From NCBI GenBank assembly GCA_047967505.1, contig CM106538.1: a DNA stretch of 64,000 bases; one strand, given 5' to 3'. Below the pieces are notes generated by a model that worked only from the letters and a program-made list of their open reading frames with translations, was not told where the DNA came from and made no database searches. Source of the stretch: Dipteris shenzhenensis (taxonomy: Eukaryota; Polypodiophyta; Polypodiopsida; Gleicheniales). The position numbers were made by a program, and so were the translations under genes. This document shows, one piece after another, positions 1-12,290 of this stretch; position 1 is the stretch's first letter, and each line of letters begins with the position of its first letter.

Positions 1-724
1 TAATGGATATTCCCTTGGATCAAAACTTGAAGATGATGGCTGATTCTGGAGCTGAGATTGATGACATTACCATGTATAGGTAGATGGTTGGAAGCTTGAT
101 TTATCTGACTATTACCAGGCCTGATTTAATATATGTTGTGGGACTCATTAGTCAATTTATGCAAAAGCCACGGAAGCCTCGCTTGGATGCAGTGAGAAGG
201 ATTATGCACTATGTCAAGGCAACATATCAGTATGGACTCTTTTATGAGTATGGAAAGGATATAGAACTGGTTGGATACACAGATGCAGATTGGGCAAGAT
301 GTGCTTATGACAGGAGATCCACCAGTGGTTATGCATTCAGCCTTAGAAGTGCTATGGTTAGCTGGAGTAGCAAAAAGCAATCCACAGTGGCATTGTCTAG
401 TACAGAGGTGTAGCATTGGCTGCATGTGAGATTGCTTGGCTTCAGAAGCTTTTGCAGGATTTGGGACTGCATGTGGAAAAACTAGTTAGACTTTATTGTT
501 ATAACATGAGTAGTGTGCAGTTGGCAAGTAATCCGGTTTATCATGCTAGAACTAAGCATATTGAGGTACACTACCATTTCATCAGAGAGATGATGTTATC
601 AAAGAAGATTGATCTCATACATGTGAAGACTGAAGTTGAGGTTGCAAATATCTTTACCAAGTCATTGGGTAGAGATAAGTTTACATACTTTAGAGAGCTA
701 CTTGGTGTTATGCTCCCTACTTGA
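1..724 (+). pseudogene. Ty1-copia RNase H / pol C-terminus (broken)
   Basis: The end of a copia polyprotein enters from the left window edge. Visible copia landmarks are GSLIYLTITRPDLIYVVG (end of RT), [35 protein letters not shown] and, after a frameshift near 410-416, YHARTKHIEVHYHFIRE and NIFTKSLGRDKF. There is an in-frame TAG before the GSL segment and a frameshift inside RNase H, so it is not functional. It stops at 724, four bases before a polypurine tract, as expected for a copia 3' end. Confidence 0.9.
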
Positions 725-728
725 GCTT

Positions 729-737
729 GAGGGGGAG
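729..737 (+). other. Polypurine tract of copia element 1
   Basis: GAGGGGGAG directly before TGTTGGGAATC, the start of the 3' LTR. It would prime plus-strand DNA synthesis during retrotransposition. Confidence 0.8.
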
Positions 738-958
738 TGTTGGGAATCAAGCTCTCGGTTATTGTTCTTGTTGTGTGAGTAGGTGAATAAGGTGAGTCAC
801 ACTGACTCAACCATAGGTAGTTCTTATCTACTATTAATGGGTGTGACCTTAGTAGTGTTCAATTGTATTATGTGGGGTGAATATGAGCTGATTGTGTAGG
901 AGACTGTTGCTCCCTCTTGGTTGCTTCCTATATCTCTCTTCTTGTTTTTCTTAATACA
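738..958 (+). repeat. 3' LTR of copia element 1 (probable)
   Basis: Starts TGTTGGG right after the polypurine tract. The end is set at ...AATACA (958) because the integrase frame of the next, minus-strand copia fragment begins at 959. The right border is an inference; no second LTR copy is present to confirm it. Confidence 0.6.
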
Positions 959-2557
959 TCCAAACTCTTACTAGGTGATCTATTGATCACATGCACTACA
1001 GTCTTCATTGCCTTAGCCCAAAACCCACCAGAAAGACTTGCATTGGAAAGCATACATTGCAACTTTTCCTAAATGGTGTAGTTCATCTATTCTATAATTG
1101 GATTCTGCTCTAGAGTATAAGGAGATGTGAGCTCGCTCTTGATCCCATGTGTATCGCAAAAATGTTGAAAATCATGAGAGATAGGTTCTCCATTATTATC
1201 AGGACCCCAACGGCATAAGAGTTTCATTCCATTTTGGCTCATGTGCCCCAATTGGCAATGCCACAAAGAAGTACTTGGTTGCTCGATTATTGAAACAACA
1301 TGATTAGACACCCTTGATACATGTAAGGGATACAATGTCCCACACTTGGAACCTCTCGCCAAACCATAGAACCCTTCTGAATTTTCCAACTCTGAAAACC
1401 AAAGGTGGTCTGAAAACCAACATCATCTAGACGACTCAATGAAATAAGACTCTTGGTTAGCTTGCACATTTTTTAAAAAAAATGCAGACCCATTTGCAAA
1501 AGAAACCTTTATGTCACCTGTTGCCGCTATGTCACATGCAGAGTTATTTCCAAGATGCACACAACCTATCTTTCCACTGTCATAAGTGGAGAACCGTTTC
1601 CTATGGAAAGTAACATGGAATGAAGCACCAAAATTCAAAATCCAATCCTAGGAATATGCATCATTAGAAGTGGTAAGCAAGTCTGCAGGTAGGTTAGTCA
1701 TGAAGAGAATGTCATTGTCACTATTATCAATGATTGCATTTATCTCCTCGATCTTCATTTTTCCTTTGTCCTCCCTTGGACTCTCTTTCTTCTTATTTGC
1801 ACCCCAATTTGCATTCTTTCTTTTATCCTTTTGCTCTCTTTTCAGCTTTATCAATCCTTCTTCATGTGGCCCTTCTTGCCACAATGATAACACTCAATGT
1901 TCTGTGCCTTGGATTTGCTACAAGACTTCCCTCTTTCTTGGGACTTCCCCTTGAACTGTGATCTACCCCTTTGCACATTTAAGGTTGCATCCTACTTGTT
2001 GCCATCCATAGACTTTTGTCTAATCTCCTCGGCCAATAAGCTACCCACAACATCATCAAAATTCAGTACTCCACTAGGTGCAAAGTTACTGACAGCTGTA
2101 CGGAAGGTATCCCATGAGGATAGCAATGAACACAAGAGGAATATTGCCTTAGTTTCTGCATCAAAATTCATATTCTGAGCTTGAAGCTGGCTGAAAATAA
2201 TATTAAATTCATTCAAGTGAGAAGAAATGGAGACCCCTTCTTTCATTTGTAGCTCAAACAACCTCTTCATGAGGTAAACTTTATTAGAGGCAGTTTCCTT
2301 CTCATAAGTGGCACATAATTTCTTACACAAATCTTCCATAGTCTGCTCATGATGAAGTCTAAACTTTGCTAATCCATCCAACTCATTCCAATCATCCTCA
2401 GACATATCTGCGGGCTTAGCTCCAATCTCTGCCAAGGGTTTGATCTACTTCTTTTGAATAAGAACATCCCTTATCTATTATTTCCATAAAGAAAATTTTG
2501 TCCCATCAAACTTTTTAATGCTAACAACTCCTTTTTAGACATGGAAGAGGATGCCAT
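959..2557 (-). pseudogene. Ty1-copia gag-protease-integrase fragment (broken)
   Basis: In minus-strand order: gag start MASSSMSKKELLALK at about 2557; UBN2-type gag (PADMSEDDWNELD, FRLHHEQTMEDLCKKL) at 2435-1992; a zinc knuckle CYHCGKKGHMKKD whose last Cys codon is now TGA (1853-1851); protease region with WILNFGASFH in place of the usual D-S-G active site (about 1650); pre-integrase LWHCQLGHMSQNGMKLL (about 1240); and integrase pieces ending INRSPSKSLD at 959. There are several stops and frameshifts. Reverse transcriptase is absent, because the fragment is cut by the LTR of element 1. Confidence 0.88.
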
Positions 2558-3496
2558 GATGCAAATAAAGCAAATCTCAAATGCTAGTGCCTGCAAGAAA
2601 GAATCACACCAAATACCAGGTACCAAATACCAGGTGCACCCAAATACATCTACCTTAATTAAGGATAGTGTCACCAAAACTCAAGGCTCAAAGCATCAAA
2701 ATGCATGTGACTCATGTGCATATACTATGCATCCATATGAGCAAAGCTGGCACAAAAGAAAATGTGAACCTACAATGACAAAACAATGGCAAGCCCAATG
2801 CCAATAAGAGCCAAATTCGTCAAGCATAAACACAAGCCAATCTGGGCCTATCAGCGTCAAGCATAAACACAAGCCAATCTGGGCCTATCAACGTATCCAA
2901 CAAGGATCGCAATGGATCCAAATGGCTTGTAAAGCATCCAAGGTAACCCAATGCAAACCACAAATGAGCACACATGGCTCAGACTGTAACCAGAGTGATC
3001 TGCATAAGGTATATCCAAAAAATCATAGCTCTATGGTAATGACTGCTAGTGAAAATAGAACATCATGTATACCTCAAAACATGGGCATCACTGCATAATC
3101 GGAATCAGCAGACAATATGCAAATATCTCTCTTCTACTGGAACTCCAAAATCCCAACCGATGAATCAGAAATGGAGTCAACCTTTGTAATTGACTTGTAG
3201 TCAAGATATCAAAGGTTTGAACCTTTGAATGGATTTTTGACCGAGAAACAAAAAATCCGGCATCTCAGATAGACAAAACTTCTCTAAATCTCCATGAAAT
3301 CATGCAAGAGCTGATAGGTAGGGTTTTTTGGGTCTTTGAAATGCAATGGAAGAGACCGTTTTGGAAACCGTGGTCCCAATCACTGAGTCCAACACACAGA
3401 CCAAAAAATATTTTTGCAAACAAACCTATTTGCAAGTGCCACCAAAGTGTATTGTACATAATTGGGGTTAAGGTACAGTGGCCATGAACCCCCACA
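2558..3496 (-). repeat. 5' LTR and leader of the minus-strand copia fragment
   Basis: On the minus strand, 3496 begins TGTGGGGGTTCATGGCCACT and continues TACCTTAACCCC. This closely matches the LTR start at 9421 on the plus strand (TGTGGGGTTTGAAGGCCACT), so it is taken as the 5' LTR edge. The inner LTR edge and primer-binding site are too decayed to place. A 37-bp tandem duplication lies inside at 2819-2892 (unit ending CTGGGCCTATC). Confidence 0.6.
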
Positions 3497-4199
3497 AACA
3501 TCTTGTATGTTAAAATGTATAACAACTATTGATCTTTATAGTTATGAGCGAGTCACTTGCTTTTAATGCACATATTCACTTTGCAGGAAAAATTATTATT
3601 GTGCAATTGTTGAAGTAAATGACGTGGAGTTTAAAATAATACAATGCTATTATCATGCAAAACATGTTTAGCACATTATGTGAAATTATTAATGTGTAAT
3701 TGTTGAAGTAATTGATGTGGATATGTTGAAATAATGCAGTTGTATGATTATCATGCTATCAAGTAAAATTTTAAAATAATGCAATGCTATTATCACATGA
3801 TTTATGAAACGTGTTTAGCAACTTTACGAACTAGGGAGTGCAAAAATTAGTTTCACCATATTAAAATAAGAAGGGCAACATAAACTTTGAAGACTATCCT
3901 TAATTAAAAATAAGATTTACAATGCCAATTGAGCACTACTTTTGGTTAGCATACCGTAAAATGGAAGCAACAATGGTCTCAGCTCTTGGTGCCTTGCATT
4001 TTGCAATGGCTCTATGCACATCACCCAAGAAATGCAACCATATTCTCAAGAGATATCCACAATATGCTTGATGCTAGACTTCATATCTCCACCATTTTTC
4101 ACCTAGCATCATAACATTTTTCACGTTTGAAACAGCTTCAACCAGATCCATAGGTTGTCACTTGTCCAATGATGGGAGGATCATGCAATGGACCTGGGA
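3497..4199. other. AT-rich intergenic DNA with degenerate tandem repeat
   Basis: No coding signal. Between about 3590 and 3830, three loose copies of a unit of about 90-100 bp recur. Shared words are GCAATTGTTGAAGTAA / GTAATTGTTGAAGTAA, AATGCTATTATCA and CGTGTTTAGCA / CATGTTTAGCA. It may belong to the 3' end of the neighbouring hAT element. Confidence 0.5.
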
Positions 4200-6500
4200 G
4201 ATAACAATTTACCCACTTTGCTAGATCTCCATCATTATTCTCTTCCTTAACATCATACAACACTCTACCATTTGCACAACACTCTACCATTTGCATAAAC
4301 ATATACTAATTTCTATGCTCTTTCCGTCTTCAAACGATTTCTTGTGATGGAATGTACAAACTTGTAATTACTCCAATTTTGTTTGCTGGAAAAATTGTTG
4401 CAAGGCTGGGATTTCAAGGTTTGCAAATGGCGTGTCGATGCTCCACACTCTTCCCACCATCTCCATGTAGGCATCTCCTTTGCAAGGTCTCGTATTCTTA
4501 TATATGCAAACAACCCTTCCCTATTTTAAAAGGTTGACAATTCCTTGACAGCAGTAGCATATTCAGATTTGTCTTTAGAAAATCATCCTAAGAGATTATG
4601 CCAAGGATTCATTATGTGTTCCAATATACTCCCACCATTGGGGATCTAAAATATGACCAAAATAGTGAAGTTAATTATGAGCATGATTCCATTACTTTGA
4701 AAACATCTTCTGCAAAGTGACATGATGACTGGCATTGTAGCCAATACCATGACTTGTGGATCTTCTATTTTTCTTCAATAGGTCTCACTCAACAGTCCAC
4801 CTCAAGGGATTCACCTCCAAAAATTTTAGTATATCATGTGTGTTCAAAGGAGGGGTAATTTAATCTCACTTTTCTAAAAAATATAATAGGATTACAATAA
4901 CAAGAGGGATTTTAAATCTAAATTTAGAAAAAAGCAATTACTTCATAAGTAAAGAGGGGTGGTTTTATTAGGGGGGGAATTTTAGTGGGGTTTTTAAAAT
5001 AACCCTTAAACGCACATGATACCTAGGATTTGTTAGTAGTGCACCCCCCAAGCAGTCCAACAAGCCATGTAAGCATTGTGAAAACTTGGACCTTTCACGT
5101 CTAGTTTTTGGATGACAAACCATACCGGCCATATTGCATCAGTCGCATTAGCTATTTTCTTCCAAAAACTATCATTTTGACTGAATTACTTCATCTCTGT
5201 GAATTCGGCATGGGTGTTTTGTGAAGTTGACTCAATTATCCACACGTGAGGTTCTACACTAAATAATGTCTTCGTTCCAACTCCTTGTAGCTTGAGCAAA
5301 TGGTCCAACATTATATAGTTTGTTCCAAAACATGTTTTTCCAGGTTTCAAAAACTCCAGTGGATGCTCAGCAAGTGGTGCTTTTTGGATATGCCCAACAA
5401 TCTCTCATGGTTAAGGAAGTACAATATTATTCCTTATCCTTCATCCACTGAGGCTTTGAACCACCCGGTCTCCACTGACTTATACGAATCCTCAAGCACA
5501 AGGTCAAGGCAATGGCAAGAGCACAATGATGCCCAAATGGTTGGATAGTTTTTATATATAATTCTTCTAGCTTTCCTACAGTTCTTCGCATTGTCAGTGA
5601 TTATTTAAACAACATTATAATGCCCAACATTTAGAATTACTGCCTCCAATTGCTCAGTAATGTATTCACTTGTCTTGGCATGGCCACTTGTGTCAATAGA
5701 TTGATGAAAGGCCTCTCCCTTAAATGTCACAACCATGATATTGATCAAAGGCATCTTGGTGACATTTTTCCATCCATCACTAACAATGGCATAGTCTATT
5801 CTCTCAATACCATCGTATACTACTTGCTACATCTCCTGTTTTATCCTATCATAGGATTCATCCAAGTAGTTGTTGTGGACAACATTGTAACTCGGCATCG
5901 TAAAACTAGACCCGCCCTTGCTATGAACAGCATGTCTCTTTTCTAATGAGGATTTTGAACCACACTTAACATATACTCGATGTAAAAAAATAGCCTCAAA
6001 AACATCTTGTTGCACTTTCTTTATATGTTGTTGTTTGAATGACGCTTCCAATGATCTTTGTTGTTGTGGACGCATACACAATTGTGAACGAGCCATGTTG
6101 CTACCTTGTCCACTCTTCATATACATCATAAAGCAACTTGTCGTCTGTGTCATCGAGGCCACACCACTACTTTGGGGTGGCATGAATTGCAAAGAACCAT
6201 CTACATCTATAGATAGACTAGCTTGAGGTGTGAGTATATCATCAGGCATGGATTCAGAGGCTGTGATTGGTGGCATGCAACTATATCATCCACCTAGCTA
6301 TCTTTACTTTTAGGCATTTGTCCACCTAGAGTGGCTATAACTCTCTCAAATCCTGGACCCTTGCATTTTCCCATTTGTTTGTGAGCATCACCCATGAATT
6401 GTTTTTGCATTCTTGTGCTAGAGCTTGCGTACTCATCATGACAAAAGTTGCATTTCCACTTCTTATTAAGCAACATCGTAACATAATCTCGAGCCTTTGT
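4200..6500 (-). pseudogene. hAT-family transposase relic (BED - DUF659 - hATC)
   Basis: In minus-strand order: a BED-type zinc finger at about 6490-6380 (KKWKCNFCHDEYASSSTRMQ, with paired Cys); a Gln/Ser-rich linker and open frame to 5827; the DUF659 region at about 5800-5590 (SDGWKNVTKMPLINIMVV, then IDTSGHAKTSEYI, then a TDNAKN block with the RNase-H-like acidic residue); and the C-terminal dimerisation region at about 4490-4310 (WWEECGASTRHLQTL, then NWSNYKFVHSITRNRL). The whole reading is broken by stops and frameshifts, so it is a dead copy. Terminal inverted repeats were not found. Confidence 0.85.
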
Positions 6501-6549
6501 TGGGTTTCTTCCTCGTTACTTTGGAACCATTTGTGCAGTCAAGGCTGTA

Positions 6550-8079
6550 AGAGAAACATACATAATTTTATATAAGTAATATGTACGTTCATATAAATTT
6601 TCATGTTTTTGTTTCGACCATCTCATTTAGCCTTTAGGACACATAACAATGTTTGGATTGTTTGCAGTTCTACATCCAAAAATCAATGTGGCTATTTGGC
6701 ACACTAACTTAGAGTACTTCATGTAAGCTTGCTAGACCTCAAGAGAGAGAAATCATCCAATTGTCTTGCCCCCTCCGGACGTAATTGGATGAGTGTGAAC
6801 GTGCTAATCTACCTATTAAAATAGTCATGGGATGGCAAATTGCCTTTTCCCACATTCCTCTCTCTCCCGAGTAAGCATCTATATGCACCATGATCATCCA
6901 CAACATTATGCTCGATTGATGGATGTCGGTATTTCACACACTCTAGTACAATAGCTAGCATTACTTACACAACCACTTATAAGCACTTTTACTTCTAATT
7001 TCTAAGCTAGGAGACTTTGTTAACCTAATAACCTCAATATATTTTTTCTACGTACGTATGGAGTCTAACATGGGCTACAAATTGCAACATATGCAACATG
7101 ATTATATCTAGTTTTTTTCACCCAATATTATATAAAAAGCAAGGATCATAAACCTATCTATACTACAATCTCTCCACACATGTACGCCATAATTTTACGA
7201 GTTGTGACGAGCTGGCAATTGCAAGATCCACAATCGACGAGACTTCAAATGAGATGCAAACGGCTGGCACAACCGAGCCTAGAACTGGCAAAAAGTCAAA
7301 TATTCTCTCACCACTCTTGAATCCTACTTTATAGAGTCTTATTAGTATATAGTATAAATATGTATCCGCATGCGTTATGTTCCAGGTTGGCCTAAGAAAA
7401 CCTCCAATGGGAACATGGTATGATATTCTTCATCAATGAACAAATTGTTCTAGGTAGGCTTATGCAAAATCCAACTGGCTCATTGAATTTTTTTAAAATA
7501 TAGTTATAGGCTATAGCTACATACATATAAATAAATACATATGCTAAAATTAGAAAAAACATACACACAATAACTCATGCAACTACAATTAAAATCCTAA
7601 TCTTTTACAAAAGTCAATCACTTCATGCAACTTATAATTTCAACTTTTACATTTTTCCAAAGCTTCCTATGATATTTCATGCAACTAAATTGAAATCCTA
7701 GATCATGTAACTAACACATTTATCACCTTTCCAAAGACAAGTTACAACTCAAATACTTCATGCAATAATTAAAATCCTCTATTTTTCCAAAGACACCTAA
7801 AATGTTAAATACAACTAACAAACTCATTACATAATAGTATGTAAATGCTAATTATCCAATTAGTATCTAAGTGTGAGTGGATTCCAACAAGCAAAAGTGA
7901 GCCCACCACTTGCACCACTAGATACTTTTTTGAACTTAGAAGGACTAACAAAACTTACAAAGTTCTTTATAGCTTTTTTATCCTTCTTTATTATGCTTCT
8001 TGTTCTTTCCAAGACTCCATGGAATACTAGGAATCTCGATAATGTGAATAGTGCCAATGTGGCGCAGGTTTGTATAATA
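6550..8079. other. AT-rich region without recognisable genes
   Basis: No protein family, LTR or RNA gene could be recognised. It lies directly upstream of the hAT relic and may include its 5' end. Short open frames at 7845-8147 on both strands overlap each other and show no known motif. Confidence 0.5.
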
Positions 8080-8240
8080 TTAACAACTTCGTGTAGTGTA
8101 ACTAAACACTGCATGGTGTAATCAATTATAATGTGGTGTATGGACATACCATGTAGTGTAATAACATTGCACGATATAGATCCTTACCGCAAGGTGTTTT
8201 TTGGGTATACCACATGGTATATTGATTTACCGTGTGATAG
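8080..8240. repeat. Cluster of short degenerate repeats (GGTGTA type)
   Basis: About seven copies of a word near CATGGTGTA / CATGTAGTGTA / CACATGGTATA in 160 bp. A similar cluster sits at 13060-13310. This pattern is typical of subterminal repeats of DNA transposons. No matching terminal inverted repeat was found. Confidence 0.5.
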
Positions 8241-8259
8241 CCTGCTGTAGCCGATCTCG

Positions 8260-9360
8260 GAAATTTACATGGTACAGCCGAAAGGATTTGAAGAAAAGGG
8301 CAAAGAGAATTTGGTTTGCAAGCTGAAAAAGAGTCTCTATGGCCTTAAGCAAGCTCCTAGATAATGGTATCAGAAGTTTGATGCTTTCATTCGGTCTCAA
8401 GGTTTCAAAATAAGTGAGATTGATCACTGCCTCTACACTAAAAAGGCTAAGGATAATAGCCTGATACTCTTGGCACTTTATGTGGATGATATGCTATTGG
8501 ATAGCGAGAACATTTATGAGCTGCATGCATTGAAGCCAAGTTACATGAGGCCTTTGAGATGAAGGATTTGGGACCTGCAGGTCATATTCTTGGTATGCAC
8601 ATCATGTGTGACCAGAGTAGGAAACTCCTTTGGCTTTCATAGAAGGAGTATGTTACAAAAGTGCTGCATCATTTCAATATGGAGGGGGGGAAGGTAGTAA
8701 GTACTCCATTTCCTCCATATGTGATATTGAGTCAAGCAGATAGTCCCAAATACGATGAGGAGAGGGCCATGATGGCCAAGGTTCCTTATGCATCAACGGT
8801 TGGGAGTCTTATGTATGCTATGATAGCTATATTAGACCGGATATTGCATCTGTAGTGGGAGTTGTTAGCCAGTATATGGATAATCCAGGAAAGAGGCATT
8901 GGGAGGCAGTTCATTGCATTATGAGGTACATGAAGGGTGATGTGTATCTGCTTTGGTAGAGGAGAGATGCATGTACTTGGAGACACAGGTTCACACTATG
9001 CAGGGCATGTGGATAGTAGGAGATCTGCTTCTAGTTATGTGTTCACCTTTGTAGGTGGTGCAGAGTCGTGGATGTATCATGCACAGAAGTGCATTGCTTT
9101 GTCTACGATAGAGGCTGAGTATGTTGCAGCCACTGAGGGTTCCAAGGAGGCCATATGGCTTGATCAACTAGTGGGATATTTGAGGATTCATATAGGTGTA
9201 CCAACATTGCATAGTGATATTCAGCTAGCACAGAATCTGGTCTTTCATGCAAAGACCAAACACATTGAGGTTAGTACCATTTCATCAAGGAGGTACTTGA
9301 GGACAAGCGCATAGAGCTTGTTAGTCAGTGATTTGAGTATTGTCATGTATTGATGGGCAT
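8260..9360 (+). pseudogene. Ty1-copia reverse transcriptase - RNase H fragment (broken)
   Basis: Copia RT motifs appear in order across three frames: [14 protein letters not shown] (8312-8360), LYVDDMLL (the Y-x-D-D catalytic box, 8478-8500), a GPAGHILGMHI segment, PYASTVGSLMYAM, then RNase H words GHVDSRRSASSYVFT, ALSTIEAEYVAA and FHAKTKHIEV. Several stops (8363, 8641) and frameshifts make it non-functional. The 5' half (gag, protease, integrase) is missing and the left end abuts the degenerate repeat cluster. Confidence 0.88.
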
Positions 9361-9420
9361 TGGATAGTATGTCTATTGATTGTTCTCCCTAAAAGGCACG
9401 TTGGCCTTTAAGTGGGAGGT

Positions 9421-9612
9421 TGTGGGGTTTGAAGGCCACTGTACCTTAACCCTAGTTATGTATAATACTCAAACACATATATATATGGATGATGTAGAAG
9501 ATTAGGGTATTGCGGACCCACCAAAACTTGTGTGGCTCTCTCTCCTGGCTCTCCCTATCTCTCACCTTCTTCTATTATGCTTCCATTGTTGGGATCTCTC
9601 AATGTTCACATC
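9421..9612 (+). repeat. 3' LTR of the copia fragment at 8.3-9.4 kb (right edge approximate)
   Basis: Begins TGTGGGGTTTGAAGGCCACT right after the purine stretch AAGTGGGAGGT. It shares its first 50 or so bases with the minus-strand LTR edge at 3496. The end at about 9612 (TTCACA) is a guess based on the usual CA ending. Confidence 0.55.
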
Positions 9613-9666
9613 CCACGTTGTAGAGTTTACATCTTTGGAAACATTATTATTACAAAAAAATGGGCT

Positions 9667-10212
9667 GGGCAAAAAATGAAGCCAACAAATGGCAATCATG
9701 TAAAATGAGAAGGGCAAAAACTGAAGCCAATGGATGCCAAAATGGTTATCTAGAAGCTTTTTATATGCCAGGTCATCCAGTAACAGTAGGAGTATTGTGG
9801 GTGCCTTCAGCCCCTAGGAAGATATGTAGGCCATGTCATCGGTAGAGAATGACCAAGCATCCACACACAATGGTCACTGCCAAGAGCATGCTGGTGATTG
9901 TCAATAAGATGGCGACGAGCAAGATCAACATTGTTTGCGGGCAAAAAATGAAGCCAACAAATGGCAATATCCATGTAAAATGGGAAGGTCAAAAACTGAA
10001 GCCAATGGATGCCAAAATGGTTATCTAGAAGCTTTTTATATGCTAGGTCGTCCAATAACGGTAGGAGTATTGTGGGTGCCTTGAGCCCCTAGGAAGATAT
10101 GTAGGCCATGTCGTCAATAGAGAATGACCAAGCATCTGCACACAATGGTCACCGCCAAGAGCATGCTAGTGATTGTCAATAAGATGGCGATGAGTAAGAT
10201 CAAAATTGTTTG
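9667..10212 (+). repeat. 272-bp tandem duplication
   Basis: Copy 1 is 9667-9938; copy 2 starts at 9939. Both begin GGGCAAAAAATGAAGCCAAC and run through GGTTATCTAGAAGCTTTTTA to a CAAGAGCATGCT...ATTGTTTGC end. The copies differ by scattered, mostly C/T and G/A changes. No coding signal. Confidence 0.85.
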
Positions 10213-10448
10213 CAAGCTACTAAAACAAAGTGTTACAATTTATGAGAATTGATTCCATAATCCATTTTTAAAAAAAAGAATGAGAATTTATTCAATATAC
10301 CATCAAAAACAAACTTAGTGAGAACTAAAAACAAAACGAATATTGATTCAATACACCATTCAAACATACTTTTAACACAATTCTTGCAAATCAATTAGAT
10401 ATGTAAGTTGAATACAATATTTCTCTCTCCTAATCATTTAAATTCTAC
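10213..10448. other. AT-rich spacer
   Basis: Nothing recognised. Confidence 0.4.
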
Positions 10449-11160
10449 ATGGCCTCAGATCAAGAGAGTAGGTTGCTCCGATGCCAAGAATGTCATACAA
10501 TTCATGTGCCACAGGAGTGTTGCATGCCGCACATGCACTTCTTACCTTTAGAGTATTCACAAGGCAAGCAAGGTGAAATTGATGGTCAAAAGGGAGAGCA
10601 TAGTATCATGTGGCCCTGTCAAAGTGATCTTGGCAGATTGGACAACATGGCCAGTCCATGATGAGCTATAATTGCATAGGTATTGTGGATGGTTTGTGCA
10701 TGGCGAGGCCAAAAAAATTGTGGTTGGTTGTTGAGTCACTTGTCGTTGCTCATGTACTCGAGCACCTGAGGCAAAGTCCACCTCAGGGCTAAGCACAAAC
10801 TTTGCACATAGAATATTTGCAAAGTATAGGGGAATCTCTCTAAGAGATTTCTTTGCGAACATCATCTCCCAGATGATGGGTGCATTCTCTTTGATGGCTT
10901 GGTTAAGACAATGTACAATGGGCCATCATCCGTGGTTAATGCAAGTTGAGCCTCCTCCCATATAGCTATAACATTGTCCTTTGAGACGAGGGTCTTTATT
11001 TTTGCATACTTCAAGCCCTCAACATTATGGAAAGGACAGGAAATGGCAATTGCCTTTGCCTAGAAGAGAGGTTGCATGGTGGCATCATAGCCACGTCATC
11101 ATGAAATTCATGTCTTGACTAGCATGCATGCGTGTGTGCATCTTGTGCTTGGTACTTGGC
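10449..11160 (-). pseudogene. Unidentified protein relic, minus strand
   Basis: A minus-strand frame at 10865-10557 reads FAKKSLREIPLYFANILCAK and joins upstream, without a stop, to a stretch reading LNQAIKENAPIIWEM. The amphipathic pattern and lack of low complexity suggest former coding sequence. I do not recognise the family. It may belong with the kinase-like relic just upstream on the same strand (11560-12290), since both lie between the two degenerate repeat clusters. Confidence 0.35.
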
Positions 11161-11559
11161 TTATGTGGATGGTTGAGAGGGTGTTCTTAATGATGATGCC
11201 ATTGTTGTGAATCGTGATTCTAGAGATGCTTAACCTGGTAACAAAGATATGAGTTCATAACATGAACATTCCAACATTTTGTTCTCATACAATTGTAAAA
11301 TATCGTCTCGTGAGATTGTAGTCATACAACCAATGGTCGAAATATCAAACCCTAAACATCCAATCATGTTATCCAACATCAATTCAAAAATAGTGTAGAA
11401 TATGATTTAAGAATATTTGAAAATTACACAACTTATAAAGCAACAAGTTCACAAAACCAACATCATTCTCTAAATACAAAACTATCCACATTGTAAATTA
11501 AGACATGATGAGATGCCAAATTGCACATTTTATATACAGGTTTTCATATCATCAATTGG

Positions 11560-12290
11560 TCACATTGCAGCATTTTCATCAACATTGTGTGTGTGTAGTT
11601 TGGTTAGCAACAAGTCCATTGTCATCCTTTTCCGAGGCTCATTTTGGCACAAGTGTGTTTTGCGATCCCATAATAGCTTGATTACATGCCCTTGGTACAT
11701 TTGATTAGTTGACAGTGCAGACCTGTAGTTTGCAAGAAAGTTGGTTATTTTTCTAAGTAACCAATTGACAGCATAGCAATCTGACATGTCTAACCATGTG
11801 CCACTTGGTTGAGGGTATGCATCATTTCTCGCATATAGATCTGGTGCAAACCAAGGAAAATCGTGACTTTGGAGCAAGCGCTTGAACCTATGCAAGCTTT
11901 GCTCTCAGTCCTATGAATACATCTTCCCCAGTCAATAATGCCCACATGCACAGATTTTCCATCTGGTGTGAAATACAACACACAGTTTCTAGCATTCAAG
12001 TTAGTGTGTTTTGACTCCACATACCATGCCACCCATTCTGAGGTTTTGCTCGCGGGGTTGCCTCACCTTGCCCAATTCGGATAATCATGATATATGGAAG
12101 GTATACTCACGATCATGTCATGAATACTACCTCCATTGAAGTATGGATTGATTAACCAAAGTTTGCTAATGTGCATGTAACCAATGGCTCAACACATAGC
12201 CCTATGCATTACGGTCATTGCCAGATCAATCTTCAACGATTTATGTGCCTGTGCAATATCATGCCTCAACTTCAGCATAAGATAGGATGG
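11560..12290 (-). pseudogene. Protein-kinase-like relic
   Basis: Two overlapping minus-strand frames (12032-11790, then 11895-11560 after a frameshift) carry kinase subdomain-like words in the right order. HTNLNARNCVLYF resembles the HRDLxxxN catalytic loop with Asp replaced by Asn. GIIDWGRC resembles DFG with Trp. FPWFAPDLY resembles the APE motif. DMSDCYAV matches the D-x-W/S-x-x-G region. NEPRKRMTMDLLLTKL resembles the C-lobe Arg motif. Further upstream a decayed IGYMHISKL / GGSIHDMI stretch could be the N-lobe side. The missing catalytic Asp and frameshift imply a pseudogene, possibly a transposon-captured gene. The family assignment is inference from motif order only. Confidence 0.45.
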
